A stretch of 64,000 bases of DNA from Chitinophaga arvensicola (GCF_900110835.1 NZ_FOJG01000002.1:3736698-3800697), one strand, 5' to 3'. Numbered from the stretch's first letter, positions 44,298-53,844 are shown. A program made the numbers and translations. Notes: a model not told the origin generated them from the sequence alone.

Positions 44298-45593
44298 CTA
44301 TTTCAACCCATATTTCTGCTTATATTTCTCATACAACTGCTTCTGCTTATTATCCAGGTTGATTTCCCTGCCCTGGATAAACGCCCGGGTAATCACACTC
44401 GACTTCATATCCAATATATCTCCCTTACTGACCGCGATGTTGGCATCTTTACCCGTTTCCAGGGAACCGGTTGTTTTATCAATTCCCAGAATTTTAGCAG
44501 CATTGAGCGTAACTGCTGTCAGTGCTTCTTCTTTGGTTAAGCCATAAGTAGCAGCAGTTCCGGCTTCAAAGCCCAGGTTACGCTGCTGCCAGAAGCCTTC
44601 ATTGCTCAGGCAGAACAACACACCTGCCTTCTGCAGCTGTGCCGCTGTTTTATAAGGCTGATCGATGTCGTCGTCCTGCATAACAGGCAGGGCATGTGGC
44701 TGTGACAATATTACCGGGATATTGTTCTGTTTCAGGATATCCGCCATCAGCCAGGAGTCTGTTCCCCCTACAATAGCCACATCCAGTTGAAACTCTTTCG
44801 CAAAGTCAATGGCCACCAACATTTCTTTAACCAGTTCGCAGTGGATAAACAGCTTCTGTTCCCGGGCGAACAACTTGCGCATCGATTCAAATTTCAGGTT
44901 CGCAGCACTGTGTTTTCCTTCCTGCTGGTAAGCTTTGGCTTCGCGGAAAAATGTTCGCACCTTTTCAATCTGTTCCATGGCCAGTTTCTGACGATCACCG
45001 GAGGCGCCGCTACGGCCGCTACTTGCCGGCGACAGGCTGGGCAGGAAAAAATGTAACGCATTGTCTGTTTTGTAGGCGGCATCTTCCCAGTTCCATGCAT
45101 CCAGTTGTACCACCGAAGAAGTACCGCTGATAACACCTCCCTGTGGGGTTACCTGTGCCAGCAGGATACCATTGGAGCGCAGTGTATTGATCACTTTTGA
45201 ATCCGCATTGTATGCAATCAGGGAACGCACGGAAGGATTCATTTCTCCCACTTCCCTGGCATCGATCGTGGCGCGTACACTTTCAAACTCCACCAGCCCC
45301 AGGTTGGTTTCCGGGGCAATGATACCGGGATAAACATGCTCTCCTTTGAGATCCAGGACAGTGGCATCGTTGCTGGCAGTGACATTATTACCTACTGCAG
45401 TGATTTTCCCGTTGCTGAATGCAATGGTGCCGTTTTCTATTACCTGTCCGTTGCCCACATGAATAGTCGCGTTGGTAAGATAAACCGGTTTGCCCTGCGG
45501 GCCTGCCGGCGATATAGTTTCCTGTGCCCGGGCAGCATAAGCACTCAGGGCCAGTGTACATATAATCAGTTGTTTTTTCATCGCTTGTTGCAT
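44298..45593 (-). CDS. Amidohydrolase-family protein lacking the HxH metal motif, exported
   Basis: 431 residues with a signal peptide (about 6-23). The fold is amidohydrolase/imidazolonepropionase-like: beta-sandwich residues VIENGTIAFSNGKITAVG at the start, and the C-terminal EALTAVTLNAAKILGIDKTTGSLETGKDANI. Where active members have an H-x-H pair after PG(F/I)(V/I)D, this protein reads YPGIIAPETNLGL (88-100), with no histidine. It may be a non-catalytic partner of the adjacent, larger amidohydrolase, whose gene ends 12 bases upstream. A second in-frame ATG at 45581 is an alternative start. Confidence 0.85.
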   Translation of the reverse strand: MQQAMKKQLIICTLALSAYAARAQETISPAGPQGKPVYLTNATIHVGNGQVIENGTIAFSNGKITAVGNNVTASNDATVLDLKGEHVYPGIIAPETNLGLVEFESVRATIDAREVGEMNPSVRSLIAYNADSKVINTLRSNGILLAQVTPQGGVISGTSSVVQLDAWNWEDAAYKTDNALHFFLPSLSPASSGRSGASGDRQKLAMEQIEKVRTFFREAKAYQQEGKHSAANLKFESMRKLFAREQKLFIHCELVKEMLVAIDFAKEFQLDVAIVGGTDSWLMADILKQNNIPVILSQPHALPVMQDDDIDQPYKTAAQLQKAGVLFCLSNEGFWQQRNLGFEAGTAATYGLTKEEALTAVTLNAAKILGIDKTTGSLETGKDANIAVSKGDILDMKSSVITRAFIQGREINLDNKQKQLYEKYKQKYGLK

Positions 45594-45604
45594 TTAGAAT
45601 GTGA

Positions 45605-48600
45605 TTATTGGCCGATTGCCTGCTGATGTCCTCCCTGCAGGTCTTCACAGTGGTATATTTCCTCTGCTACAAATTCCGCTTTGCGGGTGGGTGTTCCTTT
45701 CTTCTTTTCCGCCAGTAGTTGCTGTGTCAGGCGGTTACGTTCGGCAGCAATGCGTTTACGGAGCTGCGCATCATTGTCCCGGTCAAATTCCACGATGCCA
45801 TCTACAATGGTCTTTTCAGCTTTGGCGTAAATACTGAGCGGGTTGTCGCTCCACAACACCACATCGGCGTCTTTACCTACTTTAATACTTCCCATGCGGT
45901 TATCCACATGCAGCAATTTCGCGGGATTGATGGTTACCAGCCTGATGGCTTCGTCTTCTGTCATGCCGCCATACTTGATACTTTTAGCGGCTTCCTGGTT
46001 CAGGCGGCGGGCCATTTCGGCATCATCGGAGTTGATGGCGGTGAGCACGCCCACCCCTTGCATGAGCGAGGCATTGTATGGAATGGCATCCTGTACCTCC
46101 ATTTTATAGGCCCACCAATCGGCGAAGGTACCGGCGCCGGCGCCATGTGCCTTCATTCTATCAGCTACTTTATATCCTTCCAGGATATGCGTGAACGTGT
46201 TTACTTTAAAATGGAAACTGTCGGCCACGTGCATCAGCATATTGATTTCACTCTGCACATAAGAGTGGCAGGTAATGAAACGTTTCTGGTGCAGGATTTC
46301 CACGAGGGCATCCAGTTCCAGATCGCGGCGCTTGCCGGGGCCTTGTTTTTCGTAATCACGGGCACGGGTAAACGCATCTGTGTAAATCTGTTCAACTCCC
46401 ATCCTGGTTTGTGGAAAACGTACGGTGTTCCGTTCGCCCCAGTTGGATTGCTTCACGTTTTCGCCCAATGCAAATTTGATGAAAGGATCCCAGTTGGTCA
46501 CTTTCAGGTCTTCCGCATTTTGGCCCCAACGCAGCTTGATCAGTTGTGATTGTCCGCCGATCGCATTGGCGCTGCCATGCAGCAGATGTGAAGCGGTAAC
46601 ACCGCCGCTGAGCTGGCGGTATATGTTGATATCATCCGGATTGAGTACATCTGCAATGCGCACTTCTGCCGTTACTGACTGGGAGGATTCGTTCACTCCT
46701 TTGCTGAGTGCAATATGCGAGTGTTCATCAATGATGCCGGCACTCAGGTGTTTCCCCGTACCATCAATAACACGGGCATTGCCGGCAGCAAGGTTTTTCC
46801 CGATCTGCGCAATTTTGCCGTTGCGGATCAATACGTCTGTATTTTCCAGTTTGCCTTCTTTCTCGCTGGTCCATACGGTGGCATTGCGGATCAGCAGATC
46901 CTCCTGGCGCGGAAGCTTTTCCCAGCCATAGCCATTAAATGGATAGTACAACGGCCCTGTGGCTAAAGGAATATTCTTAGCGACAGAATCTGGCTTTTCG
47001 GGAGCAGTTTTTACAAATACCGCTGTCCATTTTACCAGGTTACCACTGGTATCGGCGCCGGTACCAGTCCAGTTATTATCGCTGATGATACCACTGAGAC
47101 GCACATTGTTTTTGCCGTTTTTCACGAGTGGCAGCGACAGCGACACCAGTTTGCCATTTACGTCAATGCGTCCGGGCAGGGTATCTTTCTGTAAAACGGA
47201 GAGCAAAGGTGCTGTGGCCGTACCTCTTACTTCCACGGTGTAAGTAGCGCCGGGACTGAGATTAACGGTATAGATGCCACGAATATCATTCCAGCCATCG
47301 GCTTTGATGGTATAGCGGTTGCCCTGTACCCAGTTCTGGTAGAGGATTGTTTTTTCGTTGAACAGCGGTCCGGAAGTAATGAGGAAATTGGCCAGCTTAC
47401 CGGCATCGAGACTACCCACTTTATCATAGGCTTTCACCAGGGTGGCGGGTGTTTTGGTAAGCGCATCCAGAGCTTTTTGTTCACTCAAACCGTAGCTGAT
47501 GGCCTTGCGGACGTTAGCCAGGAATTGTTTTACATCTTTCAGATCGGCGGCGGTTAAGCAGAAGGGAATGCCGGCTTTTTCGAAAGCTGCCGGTTCGGTG
47601 GGCGCCAATTCCCAGTGTTTCATTTCTGCCAGTGATACAAAGCGGGCATCGGCCGGATCTTCCATATCAATAGCACCGGGGAAATTCAGCGGTAATACGA
47701 AAGTGGCTTTGGTAGCGGCCATTTCAGGTATGCGCTGGTATTCGTTGCCACCGCCTTTGATGATGTATTGCACCCCAAATTCATCACCAATCTTATCTGC
47801 GCGGAGTGCGTCCCATTTATCAGTGGTTTCAAACAGCTGTGGCAGCTGCTGACTGGCATTCCAGGCCTGCAGACTGAGGTTTACTCCTTCCCGTGCCGGC
47901 TGTGATTTATACCATTGGGCGTCCAGGTAAGTTTGACGGAGCAATGCGATGCAACCCATCAGGGAATTGGGATAGTTCTGCGTAGAACTTCCTTTGTCAA
48001 AAGAGTAGGCTGCGGCGGCTTTCTCGCGGATAATGGCTTTATTTTCGGGAATACTGGCCAGGGTCACCAGGGCGGCGGTACCCCGGGCGATGCCATCCGG
48101 CTGCTGGGTAAGTACGGTGCCAAAGCCAGCCTCCCTCAGGGGACTGGCTTTTCCGTCATCTGCCGTAAACAGATCCACCGCATTTACCTCACTTTTAATG
48201 GCCTGATTCCAGCCATATGCACCTTTGGTGTTAGAGGTAAACTGAGGCGCCGCATTCCAGGCAGAGCCACCACGTTTGGGCTCGGAGAGGCCATAGTTGC
48301 TGAAAATATCGACAAAGGACGGATAAATATATTTGCCTTTACAATCCACTATCACGGCATCTTTCGGGATCACTGCACTGGTACCGGCATCCACGATTTT
48401 TCCGTCGCGGATCACCAGCGTGGCGTTGTTCAGGGTGGTTTGCGGGTCTTTTACGATCGTTGCGTGTGTAAAAGCAAAGCATCCTTCCCGGGGATCGGCG
48501 ATACCATTTACCGGAAAAGTTTCCTGGGCAGTGGCAGCCGTACCGGTAGCCAGCAGCGCCAGCAGCAGCCATTTACTGCGATGCCGTTTCATAGCATAGG

Positions 48601-48652
48601 CGATGCCCCGCGACAGCAGAGCTGTCCCGGGTTTCTCAACAACTTTTTTCAT
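45605..48652 (-). CDS. Tandem amidohydrolase-domain protein, exported
   Basis: 1015 residues. A signal peptide lies at about 22-43, preceded by 20 residues if ATG 48650-48652 is used. ATG at 48590-48592 gives a more normal signal peptide, but its upstream bases look less like a Bacteroidota leader. Two amidohydrolase-like modules follow. Module 1 (about 50-450) lacks the metal H-x-H (YPSFVDIFSNYGL at 110-122). Module 2 (about 580-1000) has it (IIDEHSHIAL, H644 and H646), with later EILHQKRFITCHSY and INSDDAEMARR segments, so it is probably the active one. It likely cleaves a cyclic amide, peptide or related C-N bond in the periplasm. Confidence 0.9.
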   Translation of the reverse strand: MKKVVEKPGTALLSRGIAYAMKRHRSKWLLLALLATGTAATAQETFPVNGIADPREGCFAFTHATIVKDPQTTLNNATLVIRDGKIVDAGTSAVIPKDAVIVDCKGKYIYPSFVDIFSNYGLSEPKRGGSAWNAAPQFTSNTKGAYGWNQAIKSEVNAVDLFTADDGKASPLREAGFGTVLTQQPDGIARGTAALVTLASIPENKAIIREKAAAAYSFDKGSSTQNYPNSLMGCIALLRQTYLDAQWYKSQPAREGVNLSLQAWNASQQLPQLFETTDKWDALRADKIGDEFGVQYIIKGGGNEYQRIPEMAATKATFVLPLNFPGAIDMEDPADARFVSLAEMKHWELAPTEPAAFEKAGIPFCLTAADLKDVKQFLANVRKAISYGLSEQKALDALTKTPATLVKAYDKVGSLDAGKLANFLITSGPLFNEKTILYQNWVQGNRYTIKADGWNDIRGIYTVNLSPGATYTVEVRGTATAPLLSVLQKDTLPGRIDVNGKLVSLSLPLVKNGKNNVRLSGIISDNNWTGTGADTSGNLVKWTAVFVKTAPEKPDSVAKNIPLATGPLYYPFNGYGWEKLPRQEDLLIRNATVWTSEKEGKLENTDVLIRNGKIAQIGKNLAAGNARVIDGTGKHLSAGIIDEHSHIALSKGVNESSQSVTAEVRIADVLNPDDINIYRQLSGGVTASHLLHGSANAIGGQSQLIKLRWGQNAEDLKVTNWDPFIKFALGENVKQSNWGERNTVRFPQTRMGVEQIYTDAFTRARDYEKQGPGKRRDLELDALVEILHQKRFITCHSYVQSEINMLMHVADSFHFKVNTFTHILEGYKVADRMKAHGAGAGTFADWWAYKMEVQDAIPYNASLMQGVGVLTAINSDDAEMARRLNQEAAKSIKYGGMTEDEAIRLVTINPAKLLHVDNRMGSIKVGKDADVVLWSDNPLSIYAKAEKTIVDGIVEFDRDNDAQLRKRIAAERNRLTQQLLAEKKKGTPTRKAEFVAEEIYHCEDLQGGHQQAIGQ

Positions 48653-48805
48653 GTAAATCTTTTAATTTTCGGTTCAGATTCAGGTTATCTGATAAATGTA
48701 ATAAATCATTAAGGGGCGTTTACGTAAAACGGCATATTTTTTATGAGTGGTAAGTGGATTTTGGATTCACACGAAAAAGGGATAATTTGAAAAGGGATTA
48801 CATCC

Positions 48806-48813
48806 TAAGTTTG
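48806..48813 (+). promoter_or_regulatory. -7 promoter box of the Spy-like gene
   Basis: TAAGTTTG matches TAnnTTTG. A TTTG at 48786-48789 could be the -33 box, with a 16-base spacer shorter than usual. Confidence 0.5.
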
Positions 48814-48841
48814 TTTAAATTCGTTTTTAATACTGCTGACT

Positions 48842-49288
48842 ATGAAGTTTATTGCCGTTTATACATCGATATTATTTACCTGCTTTTTTGCAGCCATCAC
48901 CACTACTACTTACGCCCAGGTAAAGGATACTACCGTGAATGGAAAAGGACGCTGGACAGCGGAAGGAAGAGCCGATAAGATCACAGACAAGATTTCCCAC
49001 AAACTGAATCTGAATAAAGACCAGGAGAAGAAGATCCTTGTGATCAACCAGGATATTGTGCGTCGTATGGATGCCGTTAAAAACGATCCTTCCCTTTCTA
49101 AAAAAGATCGCATGACCCAGTTTAAATCACTGGATTCAGAACGCAGCCAGCGGTTTAAAACGGTATTGACGCCCACACAATATAAAAAGTGGAACGACTG
49201 GGAAATGAACAAGAAAGAGCATCTTGAACAGAAAATGGAGAAGAAGAGAACAAAGAAAAATCCTTCCCCTACTCCGTCAGCACAATAG
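48842..49288 (+). CDS. Small exported helical, Lys-rich (Spy-like) protein
   Basis: 148 residues with a signal peptide (about 1-25, cleavage near TYA-QV). The mature chain is a helical, charged repeat-like domain (LNLNKDQEKKILVINQDI, then MTQFKSLDSERSQRFKTVL, TPTQYKKWNDWEMNKKEHLE). The LTPTQYKKW motif is a feature of Spy/CpxP-like LTxxQ periplasmic proteins. A lysine-rich tail ends the protein. A chaperone- or stress-related role is inferred from the LTxxQ-type motif only. Confidence 0.75.
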   Translation: MKFIAVYTSILFTCFFAAITTTTYAQVKDTTVNGKGRWTAEGRADKITDKISHKLNLNKDQEKKILVINQDIVRRMDAVKNDPSLSKKDRMTQFKSLDSERSQRFKTVLTPTQYKKWNDWEMNKKEHLEQKMEKKRTKKNPSPTPSAQ

Positions 49289-49310
49289 ATCATTTACATA
49301 AAATATAGGA

Positions 49311-49337
49311 GCAGTGAGGTGTCTCACTGCTTTTTTT
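49311..49337 (+). terminator. Terminator abutting the glycerate kinase start
   Basis: A perfect 8-bp stem (GCAGTGAG 49311-49318 with CTCACTGC 49323-49330), loop GTGT, then seven Ts ending one base before an ATG at 49338. Confidence 0.9.
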
Positions 49338-49349
49338 ATGCCGGAAAAT

Positions 49350-50684
49350 ATGAATAACACCAGTACCGATATACAAGCTATTTTCCTGAGCGGGGTAGCG
49401 GCAGTACACCCGAAACAGCTGATGCAACAACATGTACAGGTGCCCGCCGCCAACCGCACCATCAGGATTTCGGGAGATGACTACGTCCTCTCTGAGGACG
49501 CCCGTGTTTGGGTATTGGGAGCGGGGAAGGCTGCCGCCGCCATGGCACAGGAGCTGGAAACGATCCTGGACGGGCACTTCCCATTACAAGGTGTAGTGGT
49601 CACCAAATACGGACATGCGTTACCGTTACAACACCTGGAACTGATGGAAGCCGGGCATCCGGTACCGGATCAGCAAAGTGTAGCCGCCTCCGTGAGGCTG
49701 CTGGAAACGGCCCGGCAGGTGCAGCCGCAGGACCTGGTAATTTTTCTACTGTCTGGTGGCGCCTCTGCCCTGCTCGCCGATGTGCCGGAAGGCAGCACTT
49801 TAGCAGAGGTACAGCAGTTATCGGAAGCATTGCTCAAAAGCGGCGCCGATATCCGGGAAATGAATACGGTACGGAAACATCTTTCCCGTATCAAAGGAGG
49901 ACTGCTGGCCAAAAGCATATATCCGGCCACGTTATGTACGCTGATCCTCAGCGATGTGGTGGGCGATGATCTCAGCGTGATAGGCTCTGGGCCTACCGTA
50001 GCAGATCCTTCTACATTTTCGGATACATTGACGGTACTCCGCAAATATCATCTCCCGGAAAAAATACCCGGCACACTCCTGCAATATATCGAAGATGGCG
50101 TTGCCGGCAGGATAACAGAAACCCCTAAACCCGGGGATCCTGCCTTGCAAAAGACGCATAATTACCTGGCCGGCACCAACCGGGTTGCGCTGGAAGCCGC
50201 AGCCGTAAAGGCCCGGCAGCTGGGATATCATCCGTTGCTGTTATCAGATACTGTTACGGGAGATGTGAACGCAGTAGCTGCCGAACTGGTACAAACTGCG
50301 CACCGTTATACCGGACCCTTACCAGCTTGTTTGCTCGCCGGTGGTGAAACCACGGTAAAAGTAACGGGAAGCGGCCTTGGTGGCCGAAATCAGCAGTTGG
50401 CCCTGGCAGCAGGCATTGCCCTCTCCGAACATCCCGGCATCACTTTTCTGAGCGGAGGCACCGATGGCAGCGATGGTCCTACCAATGCCGCCGGGGCTAT
50501 CGTGGATGCATCAACGATAAAAAATGCGATAAAAAAGGGACTTGATCCAAATAGTTTTTTAACACAGAACGATGCATGGCATTTCTTCTCAAAAGCAGGC
50601 GGACTAATGATTACAGGCCCTACACAAACAAATGTGATGGACCTCATGATCCTGCTGATCACAACAGCCGGGGCTAAAATTTAA
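49350..50684 (+). CDS. Type 2 glycerate kinase (DUF4147/MOFRL family)
   Basis: 444 residues from ATG 49350 (MNNTSTDIQAIF). ATG 49338 is possible but sits at the end of a terminator T tract, and the GTG at 49314 lies inside the hairpin. The N-terminal DUF4147 domain (VLGAGKAAAAMAQELE, LLSGGASALLADVPEG, SDVVGDDLSVIGSGPT) is followed by the MOFRL domain (CLLAGGETTVKVTGSGLGGRNQ as two adjacent motifs, then GTDGSDGPTNAAGA). It phosphorylates D-glycerate to 2-phosphoglycerate, often in uronate or hydroxypyruvate catabolism, which fits the neighbouring uxuA. Confidence 0.92.
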   Translation: MNNTSTDIQAIFLSGVAAVHPKQLMQQHVQVPAANRTIRISGDDYVLSEDARVWVLGAGKAAAAMAQELETILDGHFPLQGVVVTKYGHALPLQHLELMEAGHPVPDQQSVAASVRLLETARQVQPQDLVIFLLSGGASALLADVPEGSTLAEVQQLSEALLKSGADIREMNTVRKHLSRIKGGLLAKSIYPATLCTLILSDVVGDDLSVIGSGPTVADPSTFSDTLTVLRKYHLPEKIPGTLLQYIEDGVAGRITETPKPGDPALQKTHNYLAGTNRVALEAAAVKARQLGYHPLLLSDTVTGDVNAVAAELVQTAHRYTGPLPACLLAGGETTVKVTGSGLGGRNQQLALAAGIALSEHPGITFLSGGTDGSDGPTNAAGAIVDASTIKNAIKKGLDPNSFLTQNDAWHFFSKAGGLMITGPTQTNVMDLMILLITTAGAKI

Positions 50685-50768
50685 AATCAAAGTTTGTATA
50701 TGTGTGGATAGATTATATTTTTGGGGTTTGGAACTAGAAATTCTGGATTTACTAAACGTATTTGCATT

Positions 50769-51944
50769 ATGCTGAGAATGGAACAGACATGGCGGTGGTA
50801 CGGGCCCAATGATCCGGTTAGCCTGTCTGATATTAAACAGGCAGGAGCTACCGGAATTGTAACCGCATTGCACCATGTGCCCAATGGAGTGGTATGGACG
50901 AAGGAAGAGATACTAAAGCGGAAAGCCATCATCGAAGCAGCCGGACTTACCTGGTCTGTTGTAGAGAGTGTGCCGGTACATGAAGATATTAAAACGCAGA
51001 GCGGGCGGTTCAGAGATTATATCAACAACTACCAGCAAACCCTGCGTAACCTGGCTGCCTGCGGCATCCGGACGGTTACCTACAATTTCATGCCCGTTCT
51101 CGACTGGACCCGCACCGATCTTTCCTACACGGTAGAAGATGGTTCCAAGGCACTCCGCTTTGAAAAAGCGGCGTTCATGGCGTTTGACCTGTTCATGCTG
51201 AAAAGACCTGACGCAGAAAAAGACTACAACGAGGAAGAAATGGCCCGCGCTAAGGAGCATTTCGACAGCATGACCGATGCAGATAAAGAACTGTTACAAA
51301 AAAATATCATTGCCGGCTTACCCGGATCTGAAGAAAGCTTTACGCTGCAACAGTTCCAGGCCGCATTGGATAAATATAAAGGCATTGATGCCACCCAGCT
51401 GAAACTGCACCTGTTCTATTTCCTGCAACAGATCGCACCTATTGCAGATGAAACAGGCATCAAGCTGGCGATCCATCCGGATGATCCTCCGTTCCCGATC
51501 TTCGGGCTGCCACGTGTAGTAAGTACCGAACAGGATGCACGGGAACTGCTCATTGCTGCTCCTTATGCCGCCAATGGTCTCTGCTTCTGCACGGGTTCCT
51601 ACGGCGTAAGAGCCGATAATGATCTTCCCGGCATGATCGAACGGCTGGGCGATCACATCCACTTTATCCACCTGCGCAGCACCCAAAGAGATGCGCTGGG
51701 CAACTTCCACGAAGCCAACCACCTGGAAGGCGATGTGGATATGTTTGCCGTGGTAAAAAATCTGTTGCTCACCATGAAACGCCGCAATGTTTCCATTCCT
51801 ATGCGGCCGGACCATGGCCACCAGATGCTGGATGATCTCCACAAAAAAACCAATCCAGGCTACAGCGCTATCGGCCGTTTACGCGGACTGGCAGAACTGC
51901 GGGGACTGGAAATGGGCATCGCCGGGGCTTTAGGCTCTGATTGA
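50769..51944 (+). CDS. uxuA: Mannonate dehydratase
   Basis: 391 residues from ATG 50769 (MLRMEQTWRWYGPND). ATG 50778 is a close alternative. It is a TIM-barrel enzyme of UxuA type: QTWRWYGPNDPVSL at the N-terminus, LAIHPDDPPFPIFGLPRVV, HFIHLRSTQRD and PMRPDHGHQML. Metal-binding and catalytic His/Asp/Cys residues of these blocks are intact. It dehydrates D-mannonate to 2-keto-3-deoxygluconate in hexuronate breakdown. It lies 84 bases downstream of the glycerate kinase gene in the same orientation. The neighbouring MarR gene may regulate it. Confidence 0.96.
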   Translation: MLRMEQTWRWYGPNDPVSLSDIKQAGATGIVTALHHVPNGVVWTKEEILKRKAIIEAAGLTWSVVESVPVHEDIKTQSGRFRDYINNYQQTLRNLAACGIRTVTYNFMPVLDWTRTDLSYTVEDGSKALRFEKAAFMAFDLFMLKRPDAEKDYNEEEMARAKEHFDSMTDADKELLQKNIIAGLPGSEESFTLQQFQAALDKYKGIDATQLKLHLFYFLQQIAPIADETGIKLAIHPDDPPFPIFGLPRVVSTEQDARELLIAAPYAANGLCFCTGSYGVRADNDLPGMIERLGDHIHFIHLRSTQRDALGNFHEANHLEGDVDMFAVVKNLLLTMKRRNVSIPMRPDHGHQMLDDLHKKTNPGYSAIGRLRGLAELRGLEMGIAGALGSD

Positions 51945-52249
51945 CTGACATCTACCAGCATCAGGTCTGCACAACGAGTAAAGGTGGGGATAAGCAATAC
52001 CATCGTCGGACTGAGATGCTACACCAGAGCAGAAAGCGTATTTGAACACATACCGTAATGGCTGATTACGCGTACAAATAACACTACTCTCATAACCATA
52101 TTAAAGACCCGCCCTACCGGTGGGTCTTTCTTTTTTAATTGCCCTGGAACAAGAGATTTTATAAAGCAACATGCAAAAAACCACGGCTTTTTTGTAGCAT
52201 TGCATCAGGACAAGATTTTATCAACTGTCACTTTTACCAAACCTACAAT
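51945..52249. other. 305-base spacer between uxuA and MarR gene
   Basis: It contains the uxuA terminator at 52103-52136 and, just before the MarR gene, an inverted repeat with 7-bp arms CAAAAAA and TTTTTTG (52174-52194). About 37 sense codons follow the uxuA stop in frame, but they match nothing I recognise. No gene is called here. Confidence 0.5.
52103..52136 (+). terminator. Terminator after uxuA
   Basis: An 11-bp stem (52103-52113 with 52119-52129, one G-U pair) and a T run. It lies about 160 bases past the uxuA stop. Confidence 0.8.
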
Positions 52250-52723
52250 ATGATGAGCGCAACTATAGATGCGAGATATGAGGCATGCCTGGCCAAACGT
52301 CCGGATAGCCTTGCCCGCCTGATTAATCTGTTCAAGAAGGATATAGACCTGCGTATTACACAAAAATTACAGGAACGCGGATACAAGAATTTCAAGCTGG
52401 GCGACATGGTATTACTGGTGCATATAGATCCTCAAGGCACCATCAACAACGATCTGGCCAGAAAGGCACGTATCAGCAAACAGGCCATGAGTAAGGTAGT
52501 AAAGAACCTGGAAGCCGACAATTACATCGCTACACGAAAGCATGATACCGACAACCGCGCCAGCCTCATTTTCCTCACAGAAAAAGGGAAAGAATTCATG
52601 ATCAATGCGTACGAAGCAGTAGACGAAGCACAGCAACTATATGCCAGCATCATCGGAGAAGATACACTCCTGCAACTGAAAACAATCCTGAAACAACTGA
52701 ATACAGGATTGAACCTCAGTTAA
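52250..52723 (+). CDS. MarR-family winged-helix regulator
   Basis: 157 residues from ATG 52250 (MMSATIDARYEACL). The frame is open upstream, but those residues do not look like protein coding. The winged helix is visible in GTINNDLARKARISKQAMSK and the wing TRKHDTDNRASLIFLTEKGKE. The long N-terminal helix (LARLINLFKKDIDLRI) supports dimerisation. The ligand is unknown. It is convergent with the FecR gene, 7 bases apart at their stops. It may control uxuA and glycerate kinase upstream, but this rests on proximity. Confidence 0.88.
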   Translation: MMSATIDARYEACLAKRPDSLARLINLFKKDIDLRITQKLQERGYKNFKLGDMVLLVHIDPQGTINNDLARKARISKQAMSKVVKNLEADNYIATRKHDTDNRASLIFLTEKGKEFMINAYEAVDEAQQLYASIIGEDTLLQLKTILKQLNTGLNLS

Positions 52724-52730
52724 TCATTGC

Positions 52731-53732
52731 CTATTTTAATGTGATATAATAGCGGTTGGCGCTGTCTTTTACGATAGGCGCCTTCAGCGCTTTGCGAAGT
52801 AATGCCAGGGTTTCTTCCGGAGAACTGTGCTCAAAATCCACCGTCAGGCTGCGCTTATACAAGCTAACGGCAGAGGGAGGCACCTGGATATCCAGGTCAA
52901 AATAACTGTTTACCCCATCAATTATTTCATCCAGCGGAATATTCCTGAACTTTAGTTTTCCTGTTTTCCAGGCGAGCAATGCCTGGCTCTTCGGGTTTTT
53001 ATGCAATAATGCCTGGTGCTGTTCACGAGAAGCCATCATACCGGGAGTAAGGAGTAGCTTTTTGTCTTTATCAGATACCAGTGTCGCTTTCCCCTTTATC
53101 AGCAACACTTTGAAGATCGCATCCGTTTTATGCACGGCAAACACCGCTTCCAGTGTATATAAATCCGTGTGTTCATCCAGCTTCATCCGGACGCGGGAGG
53201 GCATAAAGATCTCAAACCACACATCGCCATGATGCAGCTGCAATTCAGGCGTGACAGCGAACTTTGCAGCGTAGCTGAGAGACGCGTCCTTCCGGGCAAT
53301 CAGGGTACTTCCCCCGGCCAGCAACAGCGTATCTGTATGCCCTGTAAGATTGATGTAGTGTAAGGATGTTTCTTTTCCGGACCTGGAATAAAAGAGAAAG
53401 ATAAGTAGGGCCACTACAGGAATAGCCACGGCAGCAGCAATCCATTTATACCTGGAAGCACGCACCGGCGACGGAGGCGGCAGCTCCCGGACCACGGTAG
53501 TCAACGGCGCAGGTGCACCTTCGGCCAGCCAGGCCGCCAGCTGGCTTTCCACATAGGCAGCCTGCTCCGGACCTTCCTCGCGTAAAGCGGCAATTTGTGC
53601 CTGCAAAAGCGGATCTTGCGGAGTATGGATAAATCTTGATATCAGGTCTCTGACATCCGGTCCGGGTTGATACATCATGTATGGATACTGTCGGCTATAG
53701 CTGGTATGTTTGGCAAGATACTTAACTTCCAT
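52731..53732 (-). CDS. FecR-family anti-sigma/sensor protein
   Basis: 333 residues from ATG 53730-53732 (MEVKYLAKHTSY). The frame is open far upstream, but it crosses the divergent promoter region. A cytoplasmic N-terminal region (about 1-105) is followed by one transmembrane helix (about 115-135, WIAAAVAIPVVALLIFLFY). The periplasmic FecR domain (about 170-265) and the Bacteroidota DUF4974-type C-terminus (about 270-333, FRNIPLDEIIDGVNSYFDLD, HSSPEETLALL) complete the protein. FecR proteins relay a signal from a TonB receptor to an ECF sigma factor. Here the only sigma-like protein nearby is the divergent fusion. Confidence 0.9.
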   Translation of the reverse strand: MEVKYLAKHTSYSRQYPYMMYQPGPDVRDLISRFIHTPQDPLLQAQIAALREEGPEQAAYVESQLAAWLAEGAPAPLTTVVRELPPPSPVRASRYKWIAAAVAIPVVALLIFLFYSRSGKETSLHYINLTGHTDTLLLAGGSTLIARKDASLSYAAKFAVTPELQLHHGDVWFEIFMPSRVRMKLDEHTDLYTLEAVFAVHKTDAIFKVLLIKGKATLVSDKDKKLLLTPGMMASREQHQALLHKNPKSQALLAWKTGKLKFRNIPLDEIIDGVNSYFDLDIQVPPSAVSLYKRSLTVDFEHSSPEETLALLRKALKAPIVKDSANRYYITLK

Positions 53733-53844
53733 ACAAGTTCCACCGCACAGGCATCGCATTTGCAGAGGGTACCAATAAATAATTAGGTCACTTCGGCTAG
53801 GTTTAATATTTTTAGTAGAGAGGAACCAGGCAAAAACGATATGT

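Noticed and set aside
45719..46549. Open frame of about 276 codons on the plus strand
   Set aside because: It is antisense to the tandem amidohydrolase gene, has no recognisable motifs, and the minus-strand reading is clearly the real protein.
49314..49340. GTG or ATG start for glycerate kinase within or next to the terminator hairpin
   Set aside because: The GTG at 49314 lies inside the terminator stem, and the leading residues do not match the family. ATG 49350 is preferred.
51945..52055. In-frame open extension of about 37 codons after the uxuA stop
   Set aside because: UxuA is already full length (about 391 residues), and the extension matches no known UxuA tail. It is probably chance.
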